The notes: generated by a model not told the origin, from the letters alone. A stretch of DNA of 59,559 bases from Vibrio splendidus 12E03 (GCF_000272105.2 NZ_AJZD02000066.1:1-59559); one strand, 5' to 3'; numbered from the stretch's first letter, positions 28,487-38,494 are shown. Numbers and translations are program-made.

Positions 28487-29113
28487 ATGTCATTGGAAGG
28501 TGCAGTTACATTCTTTATTGCCATGTTTATATTTGGTATCACTCCAGGACCTGGAGTCTTTGCCATTTTAGCTCGCGGTATGGTTCACGGATGGCGTAAA
28601 TGCATCACTCTTTCGTTAGGAATGATATGCAGTGACCTTATTTATCTTGTTTTAGCCTGTTTTGGTCTCGCGACGATTGCTGAGAATTGGTCGTTTTCTT
28701 TCGAGGTGATTCGCTACGTTGGTGCCGCTTATTTGATTTACTTAGGCTACAAGATGTTTAAGAGCCTACCTGAAGTGCAAGGTTCAGCGGAGCTCGCGGC
28801 CAAGCAAAGTCAGAAATCAGAACTCGCCAGTTTTGCGCAAGGGTTTTTAATTTCGGCATCAAATCCCAAAGTAATTTTGTTCTATATTTCGTTCTTGCCA
28901 ACTTTCGTTGATCTAACGGTTTTGCGTTCACAAGATATCGTCTTGGTTTCTGTTTTAGCATCTGTTGCTCTGATGTCCGGTTTAATGCTAATTGCAATGG
29001 GGGCGGGCAGAATGGCAAGTTTACTTAAAACGCCACGCGCACATAAAAGATTAAACCAAAGTGCAGGTGGAATAATGATTGCGGCTGGGTCTTATCTCGC
29101 GATAAACAGATAA
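28487..29113 (+). CDS. LysE/RhtB-family amino acid exporter
   Basis: A 208-residue inner-membrane protein with six predicted helices. The LysE signature is FIFGITPGPGVFAILARGMVHGWR near the N-terminus, then GAAYLIYLGYKMFKS and SNPKVILFYISFLPTFVD. The family exports amino acids or homoserine lactone-like compounds. The last codons and the stop lie inside an 8-bp tandem repeat. Monocistronic with its own terminator. Confidence 0.92.
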   Translation: MSLEGAVTFFIAMFIFGITPGPGVFAILARGMVHGWRKCITLSLGMICSDLIYLVLACFGLATIAENWSFSFEVIRYVGAAYLIYLGYKMFKSLPEVQGSAELAAKQSQKSELASFAQGFLISASNPKVILFYISFLPTFVDLTVLRSQDIVLVSVLASVALMSGLMLIAMGAGRMASLLKTPRAHKRLNQSAGGIMIAAGSYLAINR

Positions 29114-29140
29114 ACAGATAAACAGATAAACAGATAAACA
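29101..29140 (+). repeat. Five perfect copies of an 8-bp repeat (GATAAACA)
   Basis: GATAAACA repeats exactly five times across the end of the LysE gene. The stop codon (29111-29113) lies in the second copy. A unit length that is not a multiple of three, with perfect copies, is typical of slipped-strand variable loci. Confidence 0.9.
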
Positions 29141-29160
29141 CGGCTTAACTTAACTAAAAA

Positions 29161-29185
29161 GGCGAACCAATAGGTTCGCTTTTTT
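29161..29185 (+). terminator. Terminator of the LysE-type gene
   Basis: Perfect stem GCGAACC-AATA-GGTTCGC (29162-29179) followed by six T. Confidence 0.8.
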
Positions 29186-29202
29186 GTTATCGCACCAACT
29201 AA

Positions 29203-29297
29203 AGGCGAGAATATTAAGTACTCACAAGTGAACGGTTGCATCAAGCCTCCAACATTTCTCAAGATACTGGCTCTGCGGGTCAATACGCGAAACCTAC
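29203..29297 (+). pseudogene. Decayed fragment of a delta carbonic anhydrase gene
   Basis: The fragment aligns by eye with about 27955-28045 inside the intact gene. Translated in parts it gives K.S.VNG then HQASNISQDTGSAGQYA, against KHSKVNGLHQAPNIPQDTGSAIQYA in the intact protein. One base is missing (GGTTTG became GGTTG), which breaks the frame. No start and no other recognisable part of the gene remain. It lies just after a terminator of the same sequence type as that of the intact gene. Confidence 0.75.
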
Positions 29298-29586
29298 TCT
29301 TTATTTTCTATCCTCTATTTTCTACTCGCTATTCACCTATACCTCTTAAGCGGGGGATGTTATTTGTTAATCAGATTTCTAAGTACTCGTTTCGCGTTGA
29401 ATGTACTCACATGTTAAGTAAGTGTGATTAACATATGTTTTTCGTATGATTTCGCTAAAGTTATCGATACTTTTACAGATAAAGGACTCGTGGGGAGCTC
29501 TAACACGAGATAAAACGTGTGAGCTTTGGTTTCGCTTTTTGAAACCTTTAGAGAACTTTTAACAAACTTGCGTCGAGACAACCTAA
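29298..29586. other. Intergenic region upstream of the chemoreceptor gene
   Basis: About 290 bp, AT-rich, with no gene I can support. It presumably holds the MCP promoter. Confidence 0.4.
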
Positions 29587-31146
29587 ATGAAGAAAACAAT
29601 CCTATTAGCCGTTTTTATTATGTTTGGCATTGCAGTCGCTGCGAGTATGGCGTCAACCTATTTCATTTCAAGTGAAAAAATTGATGAGATAATATTAAAC
29701 AAATCTCAAGTTCAAGCTGAATTCTTGGCTGGAAATGCTGGGTATATCTTAGAGAATTCGGACAACCCAGTTCAAGATTTACAAAAGCTGGTGGGTGAGC
29801 TGAAACAGCGATCTGATGTCACTTATGCCATTGTTATTGATAGTAACGTAAGCGCTGTTGCACACAGCGACAAAAATAAACTGAATAAGGTTTACGAAGA
29901 TAGCTATACCGTTAAAGGCGCAACCCAAGGCGTACAACAGTATTCAAAATGGTACGCTGATGTTCAAAAAGTATGGGTGTTTGACATCATGGCACCTATC
30001 TACGTCAACGGTGAACTGTACGGTACCTTTGATATCGGCATTCCTATCACAGAGGTTAGCCAAGCAACGAACGGTATTATTAGCTACCAGCTCGCTTCAA
30101 TGGTTTTCATTTTTGTTGTTTGTCTCGTTGTTCTATCGCTTCTTCTTAGCAAATTGATGCAGCCTCTCTTAGTATTGAAAAACACATTACACGATATTTC
30201 TGAAGGTGATGGTGATCTATCAGTACGTTTGCCTATCAAAGGGAATGACGAAGTTGCTCAAATATCATCGGCTTTCAATGTGTTCGTTGGCAAGGTGCAC
30301 GAGATTATTACTCAAACAGTGAATACGGGTGTTGAATTAAATAGCACCGCTATTGGGCTTCGTGAGCAGTCACAGCAAGCATTGCAAAGAGGACAAGAGC
30401 AGAACCAACAAACCATGTTGGTCGTGACATCTATGAATGAAATGATCGCCACGGTTAATGAAATTGCGTCTAGCGCGGCTGGTGCTGCAAGCGCGGCAAA
30501 CATGGCAGCGAGTGAAACTCAAGAAGGTCATAAGACGATCGAGAAGACCACAAATTCGATTGCAAACCTTGAAGCCGAAATGAATAGTGCTTCTAACATC
30601 ATCGTGAGCCTTGCTGATAATACTCAGTCGATCGGTACTATTCTTGACGTTATTCGAGGTATCTCTGAGCAAACAAACTTGCTTGCACTCAACGCTGCAA
30701 TTGAAGCTGCACGTGCTGGTGAAGCTGGCCGAGGCTTTGCGGTTGTTGCTGACGAAGTTCGTAACCTTGCGACAAAAACAGCACAGTCGACCGATGAAAT
30801 TGACACTATGATAAACCAACTTCAAACCGAAGCTAAGAACGCTGTTAGCTCGATGAGTAATAGTAAGAACCTAATTGAAGAGGGTACGACTGAAACTGAA
30901 ATGGCTCGCCAAGCTTTGGAAAAAATTTCCACGCAAGTTTTGGCTATTCTCGATATTAATACGCAAGTCGCAACGGCAACGGAGCAGCAATCAGCGGTAG
31001 CGAATGAAATTAATATGAACATGGATACGGTTAATAGCTCAGTCAAAAACGGTTTGAGCGCAAGTGAGAAGTTAGAGCAATCAAGCCAGCAGCTGGCAGA
31101 GTTGTCACAAATTCTCGATCGTTATGTCGGTTCATTTAAAATCTAG
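29587..31146 (+). CDS. Methyl-accepting chemotaxis protein with periplasmic Cache-type sensor
   Basis: A 519-residue chemoreceptor: first membrane helix (about 5-27), periplasmic sensor of about 130 residues with a single-Cache look ([28 protein letters not shown]), and second helix at about 168-190. A HAMP domain follows (to about 245), then a long signalling coiled coil with the hairpin tip [20 protein letters not shown]. The protein ends ...DRYVGSFKI without a CheR-docking pentapeptide. Ligand unknown. A strong terminator follows. Confidence 0.93.
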   Translation: MKKTILLAVFIMFGIAVAASMASTYFISSEKIDEIILNKSQVQAEFLAGNAGYILENSDNPVQDLQKLVGELKQRSDVTYAIVIDSNVSAVAHSDKNKLNKVYEDSYTVKGATQGVQQYSKWYADVQKVWVFDIMAPIYVNGELYGTFDIGIPITEVSQATNGIISYQLASMVFIFVVCLVVLSLLLSKLMQPLLVLKNTLHDISEGDGDLSVRLPIKGNDEVAQISSAFNVFVGKVHEIITQTVNTGVELNSTAIGLREQSQQALQRGQEQNQQTMLVVTSMNEMIATVNEIASSAAGAASAANMAASETQEGHKTIEKTTNSIANLEAEMNSASNIIVSLADNTQSIGTILDVIRGISEQTNLLALNAAIEAARAGEAGRGFAVVADEVRNLATKTAQSTDEIDTMINQLQTEAKNAVSSMSNSKNLIEEGTTETEMARQALEKISTQVLAILDINTQVATATEQQSAVANEINMNMDTVNSSVKNGLSASEKLEQSSQQLAELSQILDRYVGSFKI

Positions 31147-31193
31147 ACTTCCCAACATATCTCTTTAAGAGATGTGTGAGTCTCCAGTTATTT

Positions 31194-31229
31194 AATAGCG
31201 CTTATGTCATACATAAGCGCTATTTTTTG
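31194..31229 (+). terminator. Terminator of the chemoreceptor gene
   Basis: Perfect 13-bp stem AATAGCGCTTATG / CATAAGCGCTATT (31194-31206 with 31212-31224), loop TCATA, then T6. Confidence 0.9.
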
Positions 31230-31508
31230 CGACATGCCAACGCAGATACACCAATAGTGCACAACAAAAATGAAGAATCTAACCGCGTCGCTATGTCGTG
31301 ACAATTTAGCTTATTCCAAACAACGTGAATAAATAAGACAGTAACAATGAGCCACTTACCTTTACCTCACATGCGCAAGTTCAAAAAATCGACTAAACAG
31401 CAGCTTTGACGCGACACATAAGGTGTTACGCATCTCTCCACAATGTATAGTTATTGATGATTCATTCACTTATTGAATATTCTTTAATTGTCGGTTGATG
31501 TGGTTGTT
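31230..31508. other. Intergenic region upstream of the pilin-like gene
   Basis: About 280 bp with no supported gene. Confidence 0.4.
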
Positions 31509-32072
31509 ATGAAGAAAAACGGTTTTACGTTAATGGAGTTGATCGTCGTTATCACCATACTCGGGATTCTTGCTGTTACGGCAGCTCCGAGGTTTCTTAA
31601 TATCCAAGAGTCAGCGAGAGAAGCGGTACTTGAGGGCGTCGCTGGTGCGATGGAAGGGGTCATTACTCAGGTAACCTCTAAGGCCATTATTGTTGGACTT
31701 AACCCTAGTGCGGAAAACCCAGATGACCAAAGTAACTATGTGATCGATTTCGGTATCGGTAGAGTTGAAGTTGACTGGGGAACACTTTGCCCTGAGAGTG
31801 AAGGTGAATCAGGAGATGCGTTAAATATGCTCCACTTCCTAACTTTGTCAGATGATGACAGTATAATCTCTGAATTAGGCAACAGACACACGGTAGTGGG
31901 ATTTACTCAGCCATTCAGTCAAGCTGACCTTGACAGAAATAACATAACTGATGATGCCTTACCCTCGGGTTGTTATGTTCTTTACGATTCTTTTGGTGGG
32001 CGTGTTACCGGAAATGAATGTCCTGCTGGTGGTTGTGAATGTACCGTTCGTATAGTGAACGACGAGTGTTAA
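31509..32072 (+). CDS. Type IV pilin-like / prepilin-cleaved protein
   Basis: A 187-residue protein using the ATG at 31509, which puts the prepilin motif KKNG-FTLMELIVVITILGIL right at the start, with a 5-residue leader and cleavage after Gly5. A TTG at 31488 would add seven residues that spoil the leader. The N-terminal helix (FTLMELIVVI...AAPRFLNIQ) resembles MSHA-type pilins. The C-terminal domain has Cys pairs (CPAGGCECTVRIVNDEC), consistent with a disulphide loop. No other pilus genes are adjacent, so it is an orphan or minor pilin. Confidence 0.8.
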   Translation: MKKNGFTLMELIVVITILGILAVTAAPRFLNIQESAREAVLEGVAGAMEGVITQVTSKAIIVGLNPSAENPDDQSNYVIDFGIGRVEVDWGTLCPESEGESGDALNMLHFLTLSDDDSIISELGNRHTVVGFTQPFSQADLDRNNITDDALPSGCYVLYDSFGGRVTGNECPAGGCECTVRIVNDEC

Positions 32073-32105
32073 ATTTCATTCTTTATCTGTTGATAGAAAT
32101 TCAAT

Positions 32106-32147
32106 AAAAAAGCGCGTTATTGCCGAGTAGCAATAACGCGCTTTTTT
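32106..32147. terminator. Bidirectional terminator between pilin-like and MATE genes
   Basis: Perfect stem AGCGCGTTATTGC / GCAATAACGCGCT (32111-32123 with 32130-32142), flanked by A6 on one side and T6 on the other. It serves both convergent genes. Confidence 0.92.
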
Positions 32148-32167
32148 AATTAGCTTAATGATTGGTC

Positions 32168-33550
32168 TTAGTTTACCAATGGAGCACTTGCTGGTGGCAA
32201 GTCACGCTTCTTAATCACGTATCGCAAGCGAATTAACATCAGTGTCGCTGAAACGCTTAATCCCGTTAGAATACCAATCCAAAAGCCTTCTTCACCCATA
32301 GCAGGAACAATGTGGTCTGTTAAGCCCAACACCATGCCCAGTGGAAGTGCTAAGCCCCAGTATGAAGCGATAGCTAAAATCATCGGGATCTTAGTGTCTT
32401 TATAGCCACGTAATGCACCGTTAGCAGACGTTTGTAATGCATCGCTGAACTGGTACATCGCAGTAAAGGTCAACAATACTGCTGCCGTTGCACTTATCGC
32501 AGGGTCGGTGGTGTAAAGTCTAATGATCCACTTAGGGAACAGCAGGAACATCGCAACTGAAAGTAATGAAATCAATGCGGCAACCAAAATGCCGACTTTG
32601 CTGCGTTCAATTGCGCCTAGTTCGTCTTTTTCGCCAAGAGCGTGTCCAACACGAATCGTAATGCCAAACGAGATACTCATAGGAATCACGTAAGTCAGGC
32701 TCGATATATTGAGTGCGATTTGCGCCGCTGCTACGTTCTCTGCTCCAATACGGCCAATCATCAAAGCGATAACCGCAAAGATACTGCCACATACCGCGAT
32801 GTTCATCCCGATAGGTAAACCCAATCTTAGAAGGTGAAGCATTTCTTTCGCTTTTGGTTTTGCATCTGCAAAGCTAATAATGGTCTTGTAGTGATGATGA
32901 CCTTTAATGTAGGAATACAGCATTCCCGACATTAACCAATACACCAAACTTGTTGCCCAGCCACAACCCACAGCGCCCATTTCAGGGAAGCCGAACTTAC
33001 CGTAAATAAGTACGTAGTTGACCGGAATATTCACCAACAAACCAACCACCGAAATGATCATTGGTACTTTGGTGTTGTTCATACCCTCACAGAAGCCGTT
33101 CAAAGTGTAGAACAGGGCAATACCCGGAACACCAAAGGCTAGGGCAAACGCATAATCGCTGCCGATAGGAATGATCTCAGCGGCGACTCCAATCCATTCT
33201 AAGATCGGTTTCGCACTCACCAAATAAGCGATAAGTAATACGCTAGCAATTAATGCCAACCAAACCATCTGGAAGAATTCAACAGAGATACTTTGAAAGT
33301 CGCGTGCGCCGCGGTGGTAAGCGACAACAGGCGTTAACGCCATAATCACGCCACGTAGAAGCAGCAACACAGGAATCCAAAGGCTGGTGCCAAGTGCAAT
33401 AGCGGCGAGATCGGCAGGGCTCACTTGGCCAGCCATTGTCGTATCGACAAATCCCATCGCTTGGGTAGCTATTTGAGTCAAAATGATTGGAATCGAAAGG
33501 TGCATAAGCGCACCCGATTCTCGAGTAAAAGGACGAAGTTTCGTTAGCAT
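32168..33550 (-). CDS. MATE family multidrug/Na+ antiporter (NorM-like)
   Basis: A 460-residue efflux protein with 12 predicted helices. Family marks: SIPIILTQIATQAMGFVDTTMAG in helix 1, GLLVNIPVNYVLIYGKFGFPEMGAVGCGWAT in the middle, and the internal repeat. MATE pumps export cationic drugs, fluoroquinolones or metabolites using Na+ or H+. Vibrios carry several paralogues, so I do not assign norM itself. No clear Shine-Dalgarno before the ATG. It is preceded by a strong promoter and an 80-nt leader. Confidence 0.9.
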   Translation of the reverse strand: MLTKLRPFTRESGALMHLSIPIILTQIATQAMGFVDTTMAGQVSPADLAAIALGTSLWIPVLLLLRGVIMALTPVVAYHRGARDFQSISVEFFQMVWLALIASVLLIAYLVSAKPILEWIGVAAEIIPIGSDYAFALAFGVPGIALFYTLNGFCEGMNNTKVPMIISVVGLLVNIPVNYVLIYGKFGFPEMGAVGCGWATSLVYWLMSGMLYSYIKGHHHYKTIISFADAKPKAKEMLHLLRLGLPIGMNIAVCGSIFAVIALMIGRIGAENVAAAQIALNISSLTYVIPMSISFGITIRVGHALGEKDELGAIERSKVGILVAALISLLSVAMFLLFPKWIIRLYTTDPAISATAAVLLTFTAMYQFSDALQTSANGALRGYKDTKIPMILAIASYWGLALPLGMVLGLTDHIVPAMGEEGFWIGILTGLSVSATLMLIRLRYVIKKRDLPPASAPLVN

Positions 33551-33636
33551 GGAAGTTCAAAACACCAATATAAATGCACCAGTGATGGCAGGATGGCCGG
33601 TGTGCATTTTAGGATGTGCCCCGTTGGGCGGGCGAC

Positions 33637-33665
33637 AATATAAACACCTTACCGTATAGGGTCAA
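33637..33665 (-). promoter_or_regulatory. Sigma-70 promoter of the MATE gene with inverted repeat in the spacer
   Basis: TTGACC (33665-33660), 17-bp spacer, TATATT (33642-33637). The spacer region contains ACCCTATACGGTAAGGT, an imperfect dyad (ACCnTA...TAnGGT) placed between -35 and -10 as in MerR-family operators. The roughly 80-nt leader can fold an AAATGCAC / GTGCATTT stem. Confidence 0.6.
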
Positions 33666-33948
33666 GCATTGGATTTATCGAGTTTAACTTGCTCTGAGAT
33701 AGTCACAGGTCCTGATGGTTTAGATACAGATCTAACGCACGTAACTTAATGATTTATTTGGGGTCATACTAGAAAGATAAATTCAACATTTGCCACGCTA
33801 ATCACTAAGTTAATGGTATAAGTGATTGTTATGGAAAGACAAAGGCTAGTACAATTTATGGTATAAGGAACTAGAGAGTAAGATTCTGTATTTAGATGCG
33901 GGATTTTTTCGGTCTAATAGCTGTTATATGCGGTCAGTAGGTAGGTTT

Positions 33949-35163
33949 ATGTCAGAAAAAAAATGGTTGCAAGTAGACAAGGCGTATACATTCTTCCTTA
34001 AGAGTTTTAAGTCTGGACACGAGTTCACGTTAGATGAATTAGCACAAAAGACAGGTTGGAGCGTATCTACAGTAAAAACGTATTTACGTAAAAAATGGGT
34101 CTCATTGCTGGAGCGAAAGAACGATGGTTATAAGGTCACAGAAGTTATCACAACTTTCAACTCAACCACTTTTCGCCAACACCAAAGCCAAAAAGATGAA
34201 GTAGATAAGTACCTTCACCAGATCATGTTAGAAAAGGCTATCTCGGCGTGTATCTCAGCGATAGAAATATATAACAAACCTAATTTTCAGCATCGAGAAG
34301 AGACTTTCTCAATTCTAATGACAAATGCATGGGAACTTCTTCTAAAGTCTAAGCTGGTAAAAGATGCTGGTGACAATCCTGAGTCCATCCATATTTTTAA
34401 TAAGGCGCAAGTAGTATTATCCCCAAGTGGTAACCCTAAAACGATTTCATTGGGTGCTGCCTTGAATCGTTTATTAGCCAATGGTTCTATCCCAAAGGTA
34501 GTCGGAGATAACATTCGATTGTTAATGAACATCCGAGATGATTCTGTGCACTTTGTCTGTGGTGATCTTGAGCTGAGCACTAATATCCAAGAAATTGGTA
34601 CAGCTTCATTGAAAAACTTCATGACTCTTGCAATGAACTGGTTCAATCATGATTTTAGTCGGTACAACTTCTACCTTATGCCTGTATCATTTTTCCATCT
34701 TTCAGATGTTGCTAGTTTTAGCGTGGACAGTGAGGTTAAGTCAAACCTCTTGAAGTATCTGAAAGACATCGAGAAAGACCATGAGCACGACAAAGATGCA
34801 AACTTTGCTATATCGTTGAAACTTCATACTAAGTTGGTAAAAACGACAAATGATGAAGCGTTACAAGTGCGTCTAACTAATGATCCTGATGCTCCGGAAA
34901 TTGTACTTTCCGAAGAAGATGCTCTGAAAAACTATCCACACGATTACTACGAGCTGCTAGAAATACTCAAGGCACGCTATACGAACTTTAAGCAAAATAA
35001 AGTCTTTCATGACCAAATGAGGACCTTAAAAGCTGAAGGAGAAAGGTACTGTAAACTGCGCCGGTTAGATCCGGACAACCCTAAAAGCATTAGTAAAACT
35101 TTCTACCACAACAGGGTCATAGACCAATTTGACCAATGGTACGAAAGGGCTCGGGTGAAGTGA
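33949..35163 (+). CDS. DUF3644-type protein with N-terminal HTH and HEPN-like RX4H motif
   Basis: About 404 residues from ATG 33949 (another ATG at 33928 adds seven). An N-terminal HTH (FTLDELAQKTGWSVSTVKTYLRKKW) is followed by a helical domain matching DUF3644. The segment NIRDDSVHFV contains R196-X4-H201, the catalytic signature of HEPN ribonucleases. The C-terminal 150 residues are helical and charged. Sporadic DUF3644 genes occur in accessory and defence-associated loci. Here it is a lone gene between core metabolic and transport genes, more AT-rich than its neighbours. A nucic-acid-cleaving, possibly anti-phage role is inference. Confidence 0.75.
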   Translation: MSEKKWLQVDKAYTFFLKSFKSGHEFTLDELAQKTGWSVSTVKTYLRKKWVSLLERKNDGYKVTEVITTFNSTTFRQHQSQKDEVDKYLHQIMLEKAISACISAIEIYNKPNFQHREETFSILMTNAWELLLKSKLVKDAGDNPESIHIFNKAQVVLSPSGNPKTISLGAALNRLLANGSIPKVVGDNIRLLMNIRDDSVHFVCGDLELSTNIQEIGTASLKNFMTLAMNWFNHDFSRYNFYLMPVSFFHLSDVASFSVDSEVKSNLLKYLKDIEKDHEHDKDANFAISLKLHTKLVKTTNDEALQVRLTNDPDAPEIVLSEEDALKNYPHDYYELLEILKARYTNFKQNKVFHDQMRTLKAEGERYCKLRRLDPDNPKSISKTFYHNRVIDQFDQWYERARVK

Positions 35164-35263
35164 ACATATAAAAAACGGCTATAGCGCCAATAGCTATCCT
35201 TGGCGCTATCTACCTTGTTCATACCATCACTTCTTAGCTTCAAACCTAGTGTGCATTAGCTTC
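35164..35263. other. Intergenic gap after the DUF3644 gene
   Basis: About 100 bp containing an imperfect repeat AGCGCCAATAGCTATCCTTGGCGCT that may form a hairpin without a T-run. Confidence 0.35.
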
Positions 35264-35371
35264 CTACTGCCACAAAGCCAGCAGAAACACAAAAAGGCCA
35301 ATCCCAAGCGTGACTTTTAAAAGTAAGCCAAGAGGGGCTCCACCTTTTGGCGCTTTATTGCAACATCCCAT
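35264..35371 (-). CDS. 35-aa small membrane protein
   Basis: The ATG at 35371 is preceded by TAGGAACTGATT, an ideal AGGA Shine-Dalgarno with 7-nt spacing. The product begins MGCCNKAPKGGAPLG and continues with one hydrophobic helix of about 19 residues (LLLKVTLGIGLFVFLLALW) before the stop. A paired Cys near the N-terminus, a Lys/Gly/Pro collar and a single helix give a well-formed single-pass micro-protein. It sits 100 bp after the DUF3644 stop, on the opposite strand. Function unknown. Confidence 0.7.
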   Translation of the reverse strand: MGCCNKAPKGGAPLGLLLKVTLGIGLFVFLLALWQ

Positions 35372-35463
35372 AATCAGTTCCTAATTCATTGTTGATTCCA
35401 CTCAACCTTAAACCTTTCCCTTACGGTAAGGTCAATGTATTTGTTTACCTTGAATTTCAGACA

Positions 35464-35491
35464 ACAAAAAGGCGAACCATTTGGTTCGCCT
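35464..35491 (-). terminator. Terminator of the gcvP operon
   Basis: Perfect stem AGGCGAACCA-TT-TGGTTCGCCT (35470-35491). On the minus strand it is followed by TTTTTGTTGT. Confidence 0.85.
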
Positions 35492-35525
35492 CTTGTTATG
35501 TTTAGCTGCTTAGCGCCGCTACGAA

Positions 35526-38405
35526 TTAATCTTCGTAGTTATCGATGCTTGGGCAAGAACAGATTAGGTTACGGTCGCCGTATACGTTGTCTACACGGTT
35601 AACAGTAGGCCAGTACTTCGAGTTCTTGGTTGCTTTCGATGGGAAGCAAGCCAGTTCGCGAGAGTAAGGGCGATCCCATTCTGCGCCTGAAAGGTCAACT
35701 TGTGTGTGCGGTGCGTTCACTAGAGGGTTGTTGTCTAGTGGCCATTCACCCGCTTTCACAGCTGCCATTTCGTGACGGATTGCGATCATCGCTTCACAGA
35801 AACGGTCTAGCTCTTCTAAATCTTCAGATTCAGTTGGCTCTACCATTAGTGTGCCAGCTACAGGGAAAGACATCGTAGGCGCGTGGAAACCGAAGTCCAT
35901 TAGACGCTTAGCGATATCTTCTTCGCTGATGCCTGTGTCTTCTTTAAGTGGACGAATATCGATAATACATTCGTGCGCTACGCGGCCGTTAGTGCCACGG
36001 TAAAGAACAGGGTAGTGAGGGCGTAGTTTTTCCATCACGTAGTTTGCGTTCAGAATCGCTACTTTTGTTGCGTCTGTTAGGCCAGGTTCGCCCATCATTG
36101 CGATGTAAGCCCAAGAGATAGGTAGGATTGAAGCACTGCCTAAATCTGCTGCTGAAACCGCGTAGTCAGAACCTTGTACACCGTTTTCGATGTGACCTGG
36201 TAGGAAAGGTGCTAGGTGCGATTTAACACCGATAGGACCCATACCCGGACCGCCACCACCGTGTGGGATACAGAATGTTTTGTGTAGGTTCAAGTGAGAT
36301 ACGTCTGAACCGATGAAGCCAGGTGAAGTTAGACCTACTTGAGCGTTCATGTTCGCGCCGTCTAGGTAAACCTGACCGCCCGCTGCGTGTACTTGTTCAC
36401 ACACTTCTTTCACTTGCTCTTCGTATACGCCGTGCGTAGAAGGGTAAGTGATCATGATGCTTGATAGGTTGTCTTTGTGCTTCTCGATTTTCGCTGCTAG
36501 GTCTGTCATGTCGATGTTGCCATCTTCATCACACTTAACAACTACTACCTTCATTGACACCATTGATGCTGTTGCAGGGTTAGTACCGTGCGCAGAGCTT
36601 GGAATCAAACAAACGTTACGGTGACCTTCACCGCGGCTTGCGTGGTAGCGTTGAATCGCGATTAGACCTGCGTATTCACCAGATGCACCAGAGTTAGGCT
36701 GTAGTGAGAAATCGTCGTAACCGGTGATTTCACATAGCTTCTCTTTTAGATCTTTCGCTAGCGCAGTGTAACCCGCTGCTTGATCAAGAGGTGCGAATGG
36801 GTGAATTGAACCAAACTCAGGCCATGTTACTGGAATCATCTCAGCAGCAGCGTTCAGCTTCATCGTACAGCTGCCCAGTGGGATCATGCCGTGCGTTAGT
36901 GAGAAGTCTTTGTTCTCAAGCTGTTTTAGGTAACGCATCATTTGCGTTTCGCTGTGGTGCGTGTTGAATACTGGGTGAGTTAGGAATTCTGATTTGCGAC
37001 GGCAGTTTTCTGGAATTGCTGCAAACTCGTTTGATGCAATGTCAGAAGAGAGTGCTTGAACGTCTTCTTTCACGTCGAAGATAGCGAATAGGGCATTCAC
37101 GTCGTCGATCGTTGTTGTTTCGTCTAAGCTGATACCGATCTTACCTTTAAGAAGGCGCAAGTTGATGTCGGCTGCTTGCGCTTTCGCGTACAGTGCATCT
37201 GTCTTATCTTCTGAGTTGATTGTGATGGTATCGAAGAAGCTGTTATTCGTTAGCTCGTAACCTGCTTTAGTCAGGCCAGCGGCTAGGATAGCGGTCATGT
37301 GGTGTGTACGACGAGCAATAGTACGTAGGCCTTCTGCACCGTGGTAAACCGCATAGAAAGACGCCATGTTTGCTAGAAGTGCTTGAGCTGTACAGATGTT
37401 CGATGTCGCTTTTTCGCGGCGGATGTGTTGCTCACGAGTTTGCATCGCCATACGTAGCGCTTGGTTACCGTGCGTATCAATCGAAACACCGATTACGCGA
37501 CCTGGCATTGTACGCTTATGCTTTTCACGAGTACCCATGAATGCAGCGTGTGGACCGCCGTAGCCCATAGGTACACCGAAGCGTTGTGCACTGCCGATTA
37601 CTACGTCTGCGCCCATTTCGCCTGCAGGCTTAAGTAGAGCAGAAGCAAGTAGATCTGTTGCAACAGTTACAAGCGTTTTGTTTGCCTGAGCTTTAGCAAT
37701 GATGTCTGTTAGGTCGCGAACTTCACCAGTTGTACCTGGGTACTGTACAAGCGCACCGAATACGTCTTGTTCAGGAAGTGTTTCTAGTGGGCCAACCATT
37801 ACTTCAAAACCGATGTACTCAGCACGAGTTTTAACAACTTCTAATGTTTGAGGGTGAACATCGTCAGCAACGAAGAATACTTTGCTCTTGCTTTTACCAG
37901 CACGCTTACACAATGTCATAGCTTCGCCAGCCGCTGTCGCTTCATCAAGAAGTGATGCGTTTGCGATTTCCATACCTGTTAGGTCCATTACCATTTGTTG
38001 GTAATTGAGTAGAGCTTCAAGACGACCTTGAGAAATCTCTGGTTGGTATGGTGTGTAAGCTGTGTACCAGCCTGGGTTCTCTAAAACGTTACGTAAAATA
38101 ACGTTTGGAGTGAATGTGTTGTAGTAGCCTTGGCCAATGAAAGTACGTTTCACTTGGTTTAGGTTAGCGATCTCTTTAAGAGAGGTCAGCATGTCCATTT
38201 CGCTCAGTGGCGCAGCAAGTGTCATTGGTTTTTCAAGACGGATTTGTGCAGGAACCGTTTCGTCGATCAGTGCGTCTAGGCTAGTCGCGTTGATCGCTTC
38301 AAGCATTTTTTGCTGGTCTGCTTTATTTGGGCCGTTATGACGAGCAACAAACTCGTTTTGCGTACCCAAGTCTTTTAGTAATTGGCTTTGAAGTAATTCA
38401 GTCAT
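35526..38405 (-). CDS. gcvP: Glycine dehydrogenase (decarboxylating), P protein
   Basis: A 959-residue PLP enzyme that decarboxylates glycine and passes the aminomethyl group to the lipoyl arm of GcvH. Two homologous halves are present, as in fused bacterial GcvP. The PLP lysine lies in [19 protein letters not shown], and the N-terminal half has VARHNGP and [20 protein letters not shown]. Length is normal. It follows gcvH (89 bp) and glyA on the same strand, forming a glycine/serine one-carbon operon. Confidence 0.97.
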   Translation of the reverse strand: MTELLQSQLLKDLGTQNEFVARHNGPNKADQQKMLEAINATSLDALIDETVPAQIRLEKPMTLAAPLSEMDMLTSLKEIANLNQVKRTFIGQGYYNTFTPNVILRNVLENPGWYTAYTPYQPEISQGRLEALLNYQQMVMDLTGMEIANASLLDEATAAGEAMTLCKRAGKSKSKVFFVADDVHPQTLEVVKTRAEYIGFEVMVGPLETLPEQDVFGALVQYPGTTGEVRDLTDIIAKAQANKTLVTVATDLLASALLKPAGEMGADVVIGSAQRFGVPMGYGGPHAAFMGTREKHKRTMPGRVIGVSIDTHGNQALRMAMQTREQHIRREKATSNICTAQALLANMASFYAVYHGAEGLRTIARRTHHMTAILAAGLTKAGYELTNNSFFDTITINSEDKTDALYAKAQAADINLRLLKGKIGISLDETTTIDDVNALFAIFDVKEDVQALSSDIASNEFAAIPENCRRKSEFLTHPVFNTHHSETQMMRYLKQLENKDFSLTHGMIPLGSCTMKLNAAAEMIPVTWPEFGSIHPFAPLDQAAGYTALAKDLKEKLCEITGYDDFSLQPNSGASGEYAGLIAIQRYHASRGEGHRNVCLIPSSAHGTNPATASMVSMKVVVVKCDEDGNIDMTDLAAKIEKHKDNLSSIMITYPSTHGVYEEQVKEVCEQVHAAGGQVYLDGANMNAQVGLTSPGFIGSDVSHLNLHKTFCIPHGGGGPGMGPIGVKSHLAPFLPGHIENGVQGSDYAVSAADLGSASILPISWAYIAMMGEPGLTDATKVAILNANYVMEKLRPHYPVLYRGTNGRVAHECIIDIRPLKEDTGISEEDIAKRLMDFGFHAPTMSFPVAGTLMVEPTESEDLEELDRFCEAMIAIRHEMAAVKAGEWPLDNNPLVNAPHTQVDLSGAEWDRPYSRELACFPSKATKNSKYWPTVNRVDNVYGDRNLICSCPSIDNYED

Positions 38406-38494
38406 GATATGTTCTACTTTCTCTCTGGAGCCGTGAGCTAGCCCCTAAAATTAAGCTGCTCAAAAGAGCAGCTTTATCGTAATGAGGTTACCTA

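Noticed and set aside
33551..33636. Riboswitch in the MATE leader
   Set aside because: A stem is possible but no known aptamer consensus is recognisable, so only a structured leader is noted.
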